Assembly: GCF_019232825.1 (NCBI RefSeq)
Contig: NZ_JAFAND010000092.1
Span: forward strand, 30,642 to 94,641
Source of the DNA: Paludibacterium sp.
GTDB taxonomy: Bacteria > Pseudomonadota > Gammaproteobacteria > Burkholderiales > Chromobacteriaceae
DNA length: 64,000 nucleotides
Direction of reading: 5' to 3'
A model generated the notes under the pieces. It was given only the letters and a program-made list of their open reading frames with translations. It did not search any database and was not told the origin of the DNA. The position numbers and the translations under genes were made by a program. This document shows, piece by piece, positions 7,057 through 14,445 of this stretch. Positions within the stretch are counted from its first letter, which is position 1. Each line of letters starts with the position of its first letter.

Positions 7057-7956
7057 ATGCGTATCTTTGTAACCGGCGCCTCCGGCTTTATCGGCACCGC
7101 CCTCGTGAAGGAATTGTTTGCCCATGGCCATCAGGTGTTGGGGCTCGCGCGCTCCGATGCGGCCGCGGCGACGGTGGCCGCCATGGGGGCCGCCGTGCTG
7201 CGCGGCTCGCTGGAAGACCTCGACAGCCTGCGCCGTGGCGCCGCCGATAGCGACGGTGTGGTGCACACCGCCTTCATCCACAATTTTGCCGATCTGGCGG
7301 CTTCCGGCGCCGCCGACCGTCACGCCATCACGGCGATCGGTGACGTGCTGGCCGGTTCGGGCCGGCCCTTGGTCATCACTTCCGGCACCGCCTTGCTCTC
7401 GCCAGGGCGCGTCAGCACTGAAGCCGACATGGCCACGCCGACCGGTGTCGCCGCCTTTCGCGCCCCGTCGGAAACCCTCGCCCTGGGCTTGGCCGAGCGT
7501 GGCGTGCGCGCCTCGGTGGTACGGCTGCCGCCCTCGGTGCATGGCGATGGCGATGTTCACGGATTCGTGCCGCGGCTGATCGCGCTGGCGCGCGACAAGG
7601 GTGCCGCGGCCTATGTCGGAGACGGGCAGAATCGTTGGGCGGCGGTACATCGCCTCGATGCCGCACGCTTGTTCCGTTTGGCGGTGGAGAAGGGTGTCGG
7701 TGGGCATTGTTACCATGGTGTGGGGGACGCGGGCGTGCCGGCGCGCGACATCGCCACGGTCATCGCCCAGAAGCTAGGCCTGCCGCTGGAGAGCAAAACC
7801 GGCGAACAGATCGACGACCATTTCGGCTGGATCGGCCACTTCTTCGCCCTCGATTGCCCCTCGTCGAGCGCGCGCACGCAGGCCGAGCTCGGTTGGCGGC
7901 CGGAAGAGGCTGGGCTACTGGACGATATGGCGCAGGGACACTACTTCATCGCGTGA
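7057..7956 (+). CDS. NAD(P)-dependent epimerase/dehydratase-like SDR
   Basis: A 299-aa extended/atypical short-chain dehydrogenase-reductase: N-terminal Rossmann motif FVTGASGFIGTALV binds NAD(P). The usual YxxxK active site is not obvious; at that place the protein reads FRAPSETLALGLAE, a pattern seen in NmrA/atypical SDR relatives, so enzyme activity is uncertain. The start is MRIFVTGASG with AAGGAG upstream; the preceding GTG-initiated extension is rejected. Divergent from the XRE/MmyB regulator and probably its target. Confidence 0.85.
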   Translation: MRIFVTGASGFIGTALVKELFAHGHQVLGLARSDAAAATVAAMGAAVLRGSLEDLDSLRRGAADSDGVVHTAFIHNFADLAASGAADRHAITAIGDVLAGSGRPLVITSGTALLSPGRVSTEADMATPTGVAAFRAPSETLALGLAERGVRASVVRLPPSVHGDGDVHGFVPRLIALARDKGAAAYVGDGQNRWAAVHRLDAARLFRLAVEKGVGGHCYHGVGDAGVPARDIATVIAQKLGLPLESKTGEQIDDHFGWIGHFFALDCPSSSARTQAELGWRPEEAGLLDDMAQGHYFIA

Positions 7957-8067
7957 CGGGCTTCGTTTTTTGAGCGGGTGCTGAAGACTGGCAGCTCATG
8001 GATCCCGGGGACACAGGTTTGGCCGCCTGTCTATCTGAAGCCGCGGTGCTGTGACATTGCGGGGGCA

Positions 8068-8604
8068 TTACAGGGCGATCCAATAACGGCGCTTAAGCCG
8101 TGGGCCGAAATCCGTATCGACCTCGATCTTGTTTTCCAGTACGCCGCCACAACGTTCGATGACCTTGTAGGAGCCGATATTGTCGTCGTCGCAGGTCAGC
8201 AGCACGCGGCCCAGGCCGAGTGCTCTGGCCCGCGGCAGGGTCTGCGTCAGCATGCTGCGCGCCACCCCTCGCTTGCGGTACTCGGGCAAGACGCTATAGC
8301 CGATATGCCCGCCAACCCGGTCGAACCGCGCATTGAGCCGGTGCCGGAGCGTGATGCGCCCAACGATGATCGAGCCGATAAATCCGAACAGCACGGTAAA
8401 CGGTACCAAGCTCGGCGACAAGGCCTGCCCTTTCTCTTGCGCACCCAATAGATCGAGGTATGCCCCGAAAGCGAGCGTGGGCTCGTAGCCCGGCGCGAAG
8501 GGGGCGCTGCGCGCGCCTGTCCAACGTTCAACGGCCATGAGGAACGACTGCTCGTCTTCAGGCCTTAACCTGCGAATGCTGCACCCCGCTATGTCTTCCG
8601 TCAT
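8068..8604 (-). CDS. GNAT-family N-acetyltransferase
   Basis: A 178-aa GCN5-related acetyltransferase of the RimJ/RimL-like type. The acetyl-CoA binding motif A is visible as GYSVLPEYRKRGVARSMLTQTL, followed by ALGLGRVLLTCDDDNIGSYKVIERCGG, characteristic of small-molecule or protein-terminal acetyltransferases. The start MTEDIAGC was chosen for the GAAAGGG site in front. It stands alone between the SDR gene and an AT-rich intergenic region; substrate unknown. Confidence 0.82.
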   Translation of the reverse strand: MTEDIAGCSIRRLRPEDEQSFLMAVERWTGARSAPFAPGYEPTLAFGAYLDLLGAQEKGQALSPSLVPFTVLFGFIGSIIVGRITLRHRLNARFDRVGGHIGYSVLPEYRKRGVARSMLTQTLPRARALGLGRVLLTCDDDNIGSYKVIERCGGVLENKIEVDTDFGPRLKRRYWIAL

Positions 8605-8947
8605 GTCGACCCTTTCGCAAGTGATTGAGTGACACATCCGTTTGATGTTATTGATCTATAAACGCCTATTATGCATCCATCGGTCATCCATGGGGAGGGT
8701 GAGCAACTGTGATTGGCGGCAGCGAAAGGTGTGTTTGGTATGCTGTTTCATAGCATTTGCTTATGAAGTGCTGTTCTATTTTTATGTTTTGATATAATAT
8801 AAGTAAAGTGTTATTTGCTTATTGACTTGGGAAGTCATGATCACCTTGGGGGAAGGCGCGATACGGAATTAATTTATATATAAAAATTATTCGTTCAGGT
8901 ACGTTATTAATAATAAATTTTCAAGTTGCCGGTAATAGAGAAATAAA
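8605..8947. other. AT-rich intergenic region
   Basis: 343 bp of strongly AT-rich sequence with long A/T runs (for example near 8870-8930), unlike the surrounding GC-rich DNA. No ORF or RNA gene recognised. It probably contains the promoter of the methyltransferase gene and marks the left boundary of a possibly transferred segment. Confidence 0.5.
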
Positions 8948-9715
8948 ATGAATTGTCGCTGTCCTGTTTGTGGTTGTTATTCTGGAAATTATCATTTATC
9001 TATTAAGAATTTTAATATTTATATATGTAACAACTGTGGCTTGGAATATACAAACCCAATGCCAAGCGATCAAGAGCTCGCTACGTTTTATCAGAAATAT
9101 TCTGATTTCAAAGCGCCGGAGGATGTTACATATTTAAATGCTAAAAAAAATGTGGAGATTCTAAGAAAATTCGATTTCTCTGAAGATGAATATACGTTGG
9201 ATTTCGGCACGGGGGGCGGCGAATTCGTCGAAGTCGCCGGAGAGAAGTGCTATGGGGTGGACTTCAAGGAAAACAGGTCCAGCCGGATCTTCAAAAGCAT
9301 GGATGCTTTGCCTATCAAGAAATTTGGTTTCATCACTTTGTGGGGCGTGCTTGAACACCTAAAGAATCCGGCCTCATTGATAGAAGAGTTATCTAAAAAA
9401 CTCAACAGTAAAGGCAAGATGGTCATTACCACCGTCGACGCCGAAAGCGTCATTCCCTATTATTATAAGCCTATTGAACATCTTACTTATTGGACAAGGA
9501 ATGCGCTCAATCAGCTGTTTAATCAGTGCGGGTTGGATGTTATCTGTCATGAGCCTTACTTTATGTATCAGCGATCGGAAATTTATCTCGATCGGCTTTT
9601 GAGCCGCACGCCCGCCGCCTATCAGGCCGCATTCTCTCATGTCACTGACAATCTTCCTGAGTACGTTAAAGTACCTACCAACGAGACTTTCGTGGTGGCA
9701 CAACTAAGGCATTGA
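8948..9715 (+). CDS. Class I SAM-dependent methyltransferase with N-terminal zinc ribbon
   Basis: 255 aa. The N-terminus has two Cys pairs (CPVC and CNNCGLEYTNP), the zinc-binding domain found ahead of sugar/polysaccharide methyltransferases. SAM motif I follows at about residue 80 (YTLDFGTGGGEF), then the FITLWGVLEHLKNP motif of the Methyltransf_11/23 group. The substrate is unknown; relatives often act in surface-polysaccharide pathways, but no such cluster is adjacent. The first half is AT-rich with codon use (AAA, TAT, ATT) unlike the neighbours, a sign of horizontal transfer. A strong terminator follows. Confidence 0.85.
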   Translation: MNCRCPVCGCYSGNYHLSIKNFNIYICNNCGLEYTNPMPSDQELATFYQKYSDFKAPEDVTYLNAKKNVEILRKFDFSEDEYTLDFGTGGGEFVEVAGEKCYGVDFKENRSSRIFKSMDALPIKKFGFITLWGVLEHLKNPASLIEELSKKLNSKGKMVITTVDAESVIPYYYKPIEHLTYWTRNALNQLFNQCGLDVICHEPYFMYQRSEIYLDRLLSRTPAAYQAAFSHVTDNLPEYVKVPTNETFVVAQLRH

Positions 9716-9758
9716 TTTGGTTTTTTGACGAGGGCGATGCCCCGCGGTGATGAGAGAG

Positions 9759-9791
9759 GCCGAGTCCCGAATGATGGGACTCGGCTTTTTT
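9759..9791 (+). terminator. Rho-independent terminator after the methyltransferase gene
   Basis: GCCGAGTCCC (9759-9768), loop GAATGAT, GGGACTCGGC (9776-9785), then six T. A perfect 10-bp stem with a T-run. Confidence 0.92.
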
Positions 9792-9808
9792 GATGGTGTG
9801 CTTGGTGT

Positions 9809-11059
9809 TCAGCGCGACGGCGTGTCGGCGCGCAGCCACGCCTGCGCCGCCTGCCCAGCCCACTGCCCGGTCGCAAAACACGCCGTTAGCAGGTAGCCGC
9901 CGGTCGGCGCCTCCCAGTCGATCATTTCGCCGGCGACAAACACACCTGGCAGCGCGGTCAGCATGAGGTTGGCGTCGAGATCGGAGAAATCCACGCCGCC
10001 CGCGCTGCTGATCGCTTCATCGATGGGGCGTGTCGCGCGCACCGTGATCGGCAAGGCCTTGATCGCGGCCGCCAGCTTGCCCGCGTCTGCCATGCCCGCC
10101 TTGCCCAATTGCTCGTACAACAAGGCTGTCTTGATACCGCCGAGCCCTAAACGGCTTTGCAGATGACTGGAGATCGAGCGCGATCCACGCGGATGAAGGA
10201 CTTCGGCTTGCACGCGTTCTACATCGTAGCCGGGCGCCAGATCCAAGAAGAAGGTGGCGCTGCCTGTCGCCTTCAGCGTTTCGCGCAGTGGCCGCGAAAA
10301 AGCATAAATCAGGCTGCCTTCCACGCCATACGCGCTGATCACCATTTCGCCCTGGCGGCGCACGGTCTGACCATGCCGGTCGGTGAACGACAATGCCACC
10401 GATTTGAGTGGGGTGCCGGCGAATTTGTCGCGCAGATGCGCGCTCCAAGGCAGCTCGAAACCGCAATTGGCGCTTTCCAGCGTAGCGACCGCCACGCCGC
10501 GCGCTTGTAGCCAGGGCACCCAGGCGCCATCCGATCCCAGTTTCGGCCAACTGGCGCCGCCCAGCGCCAATACGGTTGCGTGCGGCTTGAGCGTCAATTC
10601 GCCGTCTGGTCCGACCAAGCGCAAAGCGCCATGCTCATCCCAGCCCAGCCAGCGATGGCGGACATGGAGACGCACGCCGCGGCTGCGCAGACGATGCAGC
10701 CAGGCCCGTAACAACGGGGCGGCTTTCATTTCGCGTGGAAACACGCGCCCCGAACTGCCGACGAAGGTTTGGATGCCCAGAGCGTGTACCCACGCGCGCA
10801 GCGCCTGCGGCCCGAAACGGTCGAGCATCGGCTGCAAAGCGGGTTGACGGTCGCCATAGCGCGCGCAGAAGGCATCGAAGCCTTCGCTGTGGGTAATGTT
10901 CAAGCCGCCGATGCCGGCTAGCAGCAATTTGCGGCCGAGCGAAGGCATCGCGTCGTAAACGTCGACCTGCACGCCGGCAAGGCTGAGCGCATCAGCCGCC
11001 ATGAGTCCGGCGGGGCCGCCGCCGATGATGACGACGGACGAGGGGGAATGATCAGACAC
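9809..11059 (-). CDS. HI0933-family NAD(P)/FAD-dependent oxidoreductase (TIGR03862/BaiN-like)
   Basis: About 416 aa flavoprotein. The FAD-binding Rossmann motif VVIIGGGPAGLMAADAL is at the N-terminus; GRKLLLAGIGGLNITHSE and the C-terminal GVFVAGEMIDWEAPTGGYLLTACFATGQWAG are the hallmark blocks of the HI0933/YhiN family. The reaction is unknown for most members. I start it at GTG 11059 (VSDHSPSS), giving the dinucleotide-binding motif its usual N-terminal position; no good ribosome site is visible, so the exact start is uncertain. The longer ORF to 11242 has a non-homologous Pro/Arg-rich extension. Confidence 0.85.
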   Translation of the reverse strand: MSDHSPSSVVIIGGGPAGLMAADALSLAGVQVDVYDAMPSLGRKLLLAGIGGLNITHSEGFDAFCARYGDRQPALQPMLDRFGPQALRAWVHALGIQTFVGSSGRVFPREMKAAPLLRAWLHRLRSRGVRLHVRHRWLGWDEHGALRLVGPDGELTLKPHATVLALGGASWPKLGSDGAWVPWLQARGVAVATLESANCGFELPWSAHLRDKFAGTPLKSVALSFTDRHGQTVRRQGEMVISAYGVEGSLIYAFSRPLRETLKATGSATFFLDLAPGYDVERVQAEVLHPRGSRSISSHLQSRLGLGGIKTALLYEQLGKAGMADAGKLAAAIKALPITVRATRPIDEAISSAGGVDFSDLDANLMLTALPGVFVAGEMIDWEAPTGGYLLTACFATGQWAGQAAQAWLRADTPSR

Positions 11060-11159
11060 GGGACGCGCCGAAAACGTAGTTGGGGGTGCGATTATACGCG
11101 TTCTCTGCCGATCGGGCCCATTTGGCAATGGTTGCGCGTTGCCATGCCGGGAGGCGGAG

Positions 11160-11189
11160 AAACAAAAAAGCCCTGATTTCTCAGGGCTT
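11160..11189 (-). terminator. Terminator, copy 1 of a 30-bp direct repeat (after hicB)
   Basis: Minus strand: AAGCCCTGAGAAATCAGGGC followed by TTTTTTG. It lies just after hicB and is identical over 30 bp (11160-11189) to the repeat at 11872-11901. The stem AAGCCCTGA/TCAGGGCTT is perfect. Confidence 0.88.
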
Positions 11190-11210
11190 GGGGACTTAGG
11201 GGGAGTAAGG

Positions 11211-11549
11211 TCATCCCGCGTGCAGTTCGTGATCGATCGCACCGCGTACCCAATCGTTCAAACTCATGCCGGACGCTGCCGCCGCTTGGGCCGATTCCGC
11301 GTGCAATTCTGGCGGGATACGTACATTGAACTTGCCCGAGTAGGCCTTGTACGGCTCGATGCCCTGTGCCTTGCAGATATCCAGGAATACTTGCAGCGAA
11401 GCGCGGCCTTCCGCTTCCAGCCCTGCCACATCGGTGGCGTAGAAGTCGGCGCCGCCGTTCAGGCCGACGAATTCACCACGGAACAGCTGAATATCCGGAT
11501 CGTAGGCAATGACGGCCTTATGGCCGTCGATGGTCATGATGTTGTTCAT
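11211..11549 (-). CDS. hicB: HicB-family antitoxin
   Basis: 112 aa. An N-terminal partial RNase-H-like HicB fold (AVIAYDPDIQLFRGEFVGLNG) precedes a C-terminal ribbon-helix-helix DNA-binding part introduced by the highly typical SGKFNVRIPPELH. It should neutralise HicA and repress the operon. The start MNNIMTIDG is set by GGAG seven bases upstream and by the four-base ATGA overlap with the hicA stop. Followed by a terminator that is one copy of a 30-bp repeat bracketing the pair. Confidence 0.92.
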   Translation of the reverse strand: MNNIMTIDGHKAVIAYDPDIQLFRGEFVGLNGGADFYATDVAGLEAEGRASLQVFLDICKAQGIEPYKAYSGKFNVRIPPELHAESAQAAAASGMSLNDWVRGAIDHELHAG

Positions 11550-11800
11550 GGTCTCACTCCGTTTGCATCTAGCCATTTGCGAACGCTTTCCACTGCCCCC
11601 TTGTCGGTTTCCGGCGAGGGGTGGGGACGGTGGAACACCTTGACCTGACCAAATAAGACCACCGCGATGCGAGAACCCTCGCGCTCGATGATCTGGGCCC
11701 CTAGCTCTTGCATCAAGGCCTCGATCTCGCTCCAGCGAATGTTGCCGCTGACTGGCCGTTTGAAAAGCAGAGCGAGTGTGGCTTGGTGTTTGCGTTTCAT
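11546..11800 (-). CDS. hicA: HicA-family mRNA interferase toxin
   Basis: 84 aa, dsRBD-like HicA fold: KRPVSGNIRWSEIEALMQELGA, then EREGSRIAVVLFGQVKVFHRPHPSP. In this subclass the GSHH motif of classical HicA reads GSR and the conserved histidines are in VFHRPHP; this variant is common in hicAB pairs with RHH-type HicB. Expected to cleave mRNA when free of HicB. Toxin-first order with ATGA overlap is standard. A dyad operator precedes it. Confidence 0.9.
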   Translation of the reverse strand: MKRKHQATLALLFKRPVSGNIRWSEIEALMQELGAQIIEREGSRIAVVLFGQVKVFHRPHPSPETDKGAVESVRKWLDANGVRP

Positions 11801-11807
11801 TGTTTTA

Positions 11808-11828
11808 TGGTACTAAATAATGGTACCA
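11808..11828. promoter_or_regulatory. Dyad operator upstream of hicAB
   Basis: TGGTAC-N9-GTACCA, 6-bp perfect arms, beginning eight bases upstream of the hicA start codon. Position and symmetry fit binding of the ribbon-helix-helix domain of HicB for autorepression. Confidence 0.6.
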
Positions 11829-11871
11829 CAAGCAAGCCATTGATGTGCGATGTTTTTGATTCAAAATCCAA

Positions 11872-11901
11872 AAACAAAAAAGCCCTGATTTCTCAGGGCT
11901 T
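11872..11901 (-). terminator. tRNA-Ser terminator, copy 2 of the 30-bp direct repeat
   Basis: AAACAAAAAAGCCCTGATTT... identical over 30 bp to 11160-11189. On the minus strand it forms a hairpin plus T-run 13 bases after the tRNA-Ser 3' end, so it is the natural tRNA terminator. Confidence 0.88.
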
Positions 11902-11914
11902 TCATGTTGGTCAC

Positions 11915-12004
11915 TGGCGGAGAGGGTGGGATTCGAACCCACGTAGGACTTGCATCCTCCACTGATTTCGAGTCAGGGCCGTTCGGCCTCTCCGGCACCT
12001 CTCC
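11915..12004 (-). tRNA. tRNA-Ser (anticodon CGA)
   Basis: Minus strand 90 nt including an encoded CCA. Acceptor stem GGAGAGG/CCTCTCC, long class II variable arm, TΨC arm GGGTTCGAATCCC, anticodon stem CTGA/TCAG with loop CTCGAAA. The anticodon CGA reads UCG serine codons. The only tRNA found in the window. Confidence 0.97.
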
Positions 12005-12168
12005 GCTGCTCAGTGAGAGACGCATTCTAAGGATTGGGACATTCATTGTCAATGTGTTTTTCGCTATGAAACACCTGGGAACCGGTGTTTTGCCCCATGG
12101 CGCGTGCCGGCAGCAAAAAATGCAAATGTAATGTATTGTCAAATAAGAATAAATTAAAGGATAGAAAA

Positions 12169-12585
12169 ATGTTCGTGCCAGCGGGAAGCCAGGTATGGAG
12201 CCGCCAAAGCGGCGCGCTCGCCTGGTTGTATGTCGTGGGGCCTTGGGACGCGGAACGGGTGCGGGCGGCGCGCGAGTACTTCGAGGAGGCGCGTGCCGTG
12301 AAACCGTTACCGGAACCTTGGGGGCTGATCGTGGTGGCGTTGGCGTCCGCCGAATGCGTGCCGGAGGCGCTACTGGCGTTGCGCGCCGCCGCCTTGCGCG
12401 ATATCCGCCGCGAAGGGCGGGCGGCAACGGCTTGGGTGATGTCGCCGGAGTTGGCGGGCCGAAGCGTGATGGGCGCCGTGCTGCACAGCGTCTATCAAGA
12501 CATCGGTCCGATGGAGGTGTTCGATAACGAGGGCGCCGCCGAGACCTGGCTGCGCGCCCAGCTCTCGGGCCTCGCGCGCGGCTGA
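12169..12585 (+). CDS. Hypothetical protein, possibly STAS/SpoIIAA-like
   Basis: 138 aa, start MFVPAGSQVW chosen because AAAGGAT precedes it; the upstream ORF extension runs into the tRNA leader. The pattern (GALAWLYVVGPWDAERVRAAREYF ... AWVMSPELAGRSVMGAVLHSVYQDIGPMEVFDNEGAAETWLRAQL) resembles small SpoIIAA/STAS-like single-domain proteins with alternating strands and helices, but I cannot point to a diagnostic motif. No signal peptide or membrane segment. It ends 11 bases before the IS605 element. Confidence 0.6.
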   Translation: MFVPAGSQVWSRQSGALAWLYVVGPWDAERVRAAREYFEEARAVKPLPEPWGLIVVALASAECVPEALLALRAAALRDIRREGRAATAWVMSPELAGRSVMGAVLHSVYQDIGPMEVFDNEGAAETWLRAQLSGLARG

Positions 12586-12760
12586 GTCTGTGTCCGTTGA
12601 CATCCTCCCCCAGCTCTCGCTAACGCGCGCCGGTCTCGAGACCGGGAAGGAGGGGGATTCCTACGGCGCTATACGCTAGTCTGTATAGTCGCTTCGGTGG
12701 GTTCCTGGCCCGACGCCCTGACTTCAGGCGAAGTATCTGCACAGGCTAACCGGGAGTGTC
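12577..12760 (-). ncRNA. Candidate omegaRNA (reRNA) of the IS605 TnpB
   Basis: In characterised IS200/IS605 elements the guide RNA of TnpB spans the 3' end of tnpB and the right end, finishing with bases from the flanking DNA. Here that region holds a perfect 16-bp palindrome CCGGTCTCGAGACCGG (12630-12645) inside TCCCCC/GGGGGA arms, and the flank read on the minus strand is CGGACACAGACTCAGCC. Coordinates are approximate; no direct evidence of transcription. Confidence 0.35.
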
Positions 12761-13883
12761 CCGCCCTTAGTACATTGATCGCGCCAACTATGTCGGCGTT
12801 GTTTTCGTAGCCGCATTCCACGCACTCGAACTGGGCTTGTGTCTGCCGATTATCCGCTGAGACGTGACCACAACACGGGCAGGTGCGACTGGTATTGCGG
12901 GGCGGTACCGCAATGAGATGCCCGCCACGCCATGCCAGCTTGTAGTCCAGTTGACGGCGGAACTCGAACCAGCCCTGATCGAGAATGGCTTTGTTCAGGC
13001 CAGACTTGGCCCGGACGTTCTTTCCCGGCTTCTCGGTGCTGCCTGCCGCCGACCTGGACATGTTCCGCACCTTCAAATCCTCGATACAGACAATCGCGTG
13101 GTTTTGGCTGATTGTTGTCGTGGCTTTGTGCAGGTAGTCGCGGCGGGCATTGCCGATACGGGCATGAATACGCTGGACGCGGGCTTTTGCTTTCTTCCAG
13201 TTGTTGCTGAACTTGGTCTTGCGGCTCATGGCCTGCTGCGTCTTACGCAGCGCGCTTTCGTGCCGTTTAAAACTGTTGAGCGGCACAAGATAGCTGCCGT
13301 CGCTCAGGGTGGCGAAACGGGCAATGCCCATGTCGATGCCGACCGCGCCGCCGTTGGGGATCGGCTGCGCAACCTCACGCTCGGTCTGGATGCTGACGAA
13401 CCACTTGCCGCACCACTGGCTGACGGTGATGTTCTTCGCTTCGCCCAGCACCTCGCGGCTGTTGCGATAGCGCAGCCAGCCCAACTTGGGCAGAAAGAGG
13501 CGGGAATTGACCTGATCGAGCTTGATCTGCTTCGGGTCGGGATAGCGAAAGCTGTCGGACTGGCCTTTCTTTTTGAAGCGCGGAAACTCAGCCCGCTTGG
13601 CGAAGAAGTTGGTGTAGGCCCGCGCCAAATCCTTGAGCGTCTGTTGCAGTGGATGCGTCGGCGCGTCCTTGAGCCACGGTGTTTCCGGGCCGTTGCGCCA
13701 CTCGGTGAGCAGCTTGCACAACTCGGCGTAGCCGAGCCTCTTCTCACCTTGCTCGTAGCGTTCCTTCTGCAACGCGAGTGCCTTATTGAAGACGAACCTG
13801 CACGAACCCGCGAAGCGGCGCATGTCGCGCTGCTGGTCGCCGGTCGGCATCAGTTCGTATTTGAAGGCTTGGCGGCGTTGCAT
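12669..13883 (-). CDS. tnpB: TnpB RNA-guided nuclease (IS605 OrfB)
   Basis: 404 aa. OrfB N-terminal domain (KYELMPTGDQQRDMRRFAG), then the RuvC nuclease: D184 in AVGIDMGIARF, E268 in IVCIEDLKVRN and D364 in NNADIVGAIN, with the zinc ribbon CPCCGH...CVECG (C335, C338, C354, C357) between the second and third motif. All catalytic and zinc residues are present and the length is normal, so it looks active as an omegaRNA-guided DNA endonuclease. The start MQRRQAFKYE is 17 bp from the divergent tnpA start. Confidence 0.95.
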   Translation of the reverse strand: MQRRQAFKYELMPTGDQQRDMRRFAGSCRFVFNKALALQKERYEQGEKRLGYAELCKLLTEWRNGPETPWLKDAPTHPLQQTLKDLARAYTNFFAKRAEFPRFKKKGQSDSFRYPDPKQIKLDQVNSRLFLPKLGWLRYRNSREVLGEAKNITVSQWCGKWFVSIQTEREVAQPIPNGGAVGIDMGIARFATLSDGSYLVPLNSFKRHESALRKTQQAMSRKTKFSNNWKKAKARVQRIHARIGNARRDYLHKATTTISQNHAIVCIEDLKVRNMSRSAAGSTEKPGKNVRAKSGLNKAILDQGWFEFRRQLDYKLAWRGGHLIAVPPRNTSRTCPCCGHVSADNRQTQAQFECVECGYENNADIVGAINVLRAGHSRLACADTSPEVRASGQEPTEATIQTSV

Positions 13884-13900
13884 GCGGATAATATAGGCCT

Positions 13901-14314
13901 ATGAGCGACGACAACGATATTCGGCACGGAAGACACTGTTTCTTTATGATGCATGTCCAGTTGGTCTTCGTGACAAAATACCGCCGAGAGGTGTTCACCA
14001 AGAACATCTTGGACGACCTTCGCAGCATCTTCACCAGCGTCTGTGCCGACTTCGAGGCGGAACGGGTGGAATTCAACAGGGAAGACGATCACGTTCACCT
14101 GCGGGTGAACTATCCGCCGAAAGTGGCCGTGTCGGCGCTGGTAAACAGCCTGAAAGGCGTCTCCAGCCGCATGATCCGCAAGAAGAACTACCCGAGCCTC
14201 CGCAAGAAGCTGTGGGGTAGTGCACTGTGGTCGCCGTCCTACTCCGCCGGGCGCTGTGGCGGAGCGCCCATTGAGATCATCCGACACATCGAGCAACAGC
14301 AGACGCCACACTGA
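13901..14314 (+). CDS. tnpA: TnpA, IS200/IS605 Y1 transposase, catalytic Tyr apparently lost
   Basis: 137 aa, full family length. The HUH metal site is present (DDHVHLRV, H64/H66), as are the typical HVQLVFVTKYRREVF and SYSAGRCGGAPIE blocks. In the family the nucleophile lies in a final helix in the form YIxxQ. Here the corresponding segment is IIRHIEQQ: with Q133 in register the nucleophile position is H129. The usual ...RQYIEQQ could become RHIEQQ by an in-frame 3-bp loss (CAG TAC to CAC). The single-strand transposase is therefore predicted inactive although the ORF is intact. Confidence 0.88.
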   Translation: MSDDNDIRHGRHCFFMMHVQLVFVTKYRREVFTKNILDDLRSIFTSVCADFEAERVEFNREDDHVHLRVNYPPKVAVSALVNSLKGVSSRMIRKKNYPSLRKKLWGSALWSPSYSAGRCGGAPIEIIRHIEQQQTPH

Positions 14315-14391
14315 CCGCCGCAAAGGACGCCTGCGGCGTCCGCGCTATCCTTCCCCCGGCCTGAAGGCCAAGGCTTGCCGCGCACCGGGTC

Positions 14392-14421
14392 AAAAAAAAC
14401 GCCATGCCCCGAGGCATGGCG
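14392..14421 (-). terminator. Rho-independent terminator of the symporter gene
   Basis: Minus strand CGCCATGCC-TCGG-GGCATGGCG followed by eight T. The T-run continues directly into TTGAC, the apparent IS605 target. Confidence 0.93.
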
Positions 14422-14445
14422 TATTCATGTCGGCTTGCCGAGCGA

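Larger units (their letters stand above)
12597..14388 (-). mobile_element. IS200/IS605-family element with tnpA and tnpB divergent
   Basis: About 1.8 kb. Structured ends flank a divergent tnpA/tnpB pair: left-end hairpins GGACGCC-TGC-GGCGTCC (14325-14341) and GGCCTGAAGGCC, right-end palindrome at 12630-12645. Minus-strand reading gives a TTGAC target at the left end (14393-14389) and TCAA at the right-end cleavage position (12600-12597), matching the peel-and-paste rules of the family. No inverted terminal repeats or target duplication, as expected. Exact ends are inferred from these sites. Confidence 0.85.

Noticed and set aside
12085-12168. N-terminal extension of the hypothetical protein at 12169
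   Set aside because: Lys/Cys/Asn-rich AT-rich stretch without a ribosome site; the internal ATG has AAAGGAT at proper spacing.
12669-13883. Cas12f-like effector of a CRISPR system
   Set aside because: RuvC and zinc-ribbon arrangement, divergent tnpA, transposon ends and lack of any repeat array show a transposon TnpB.
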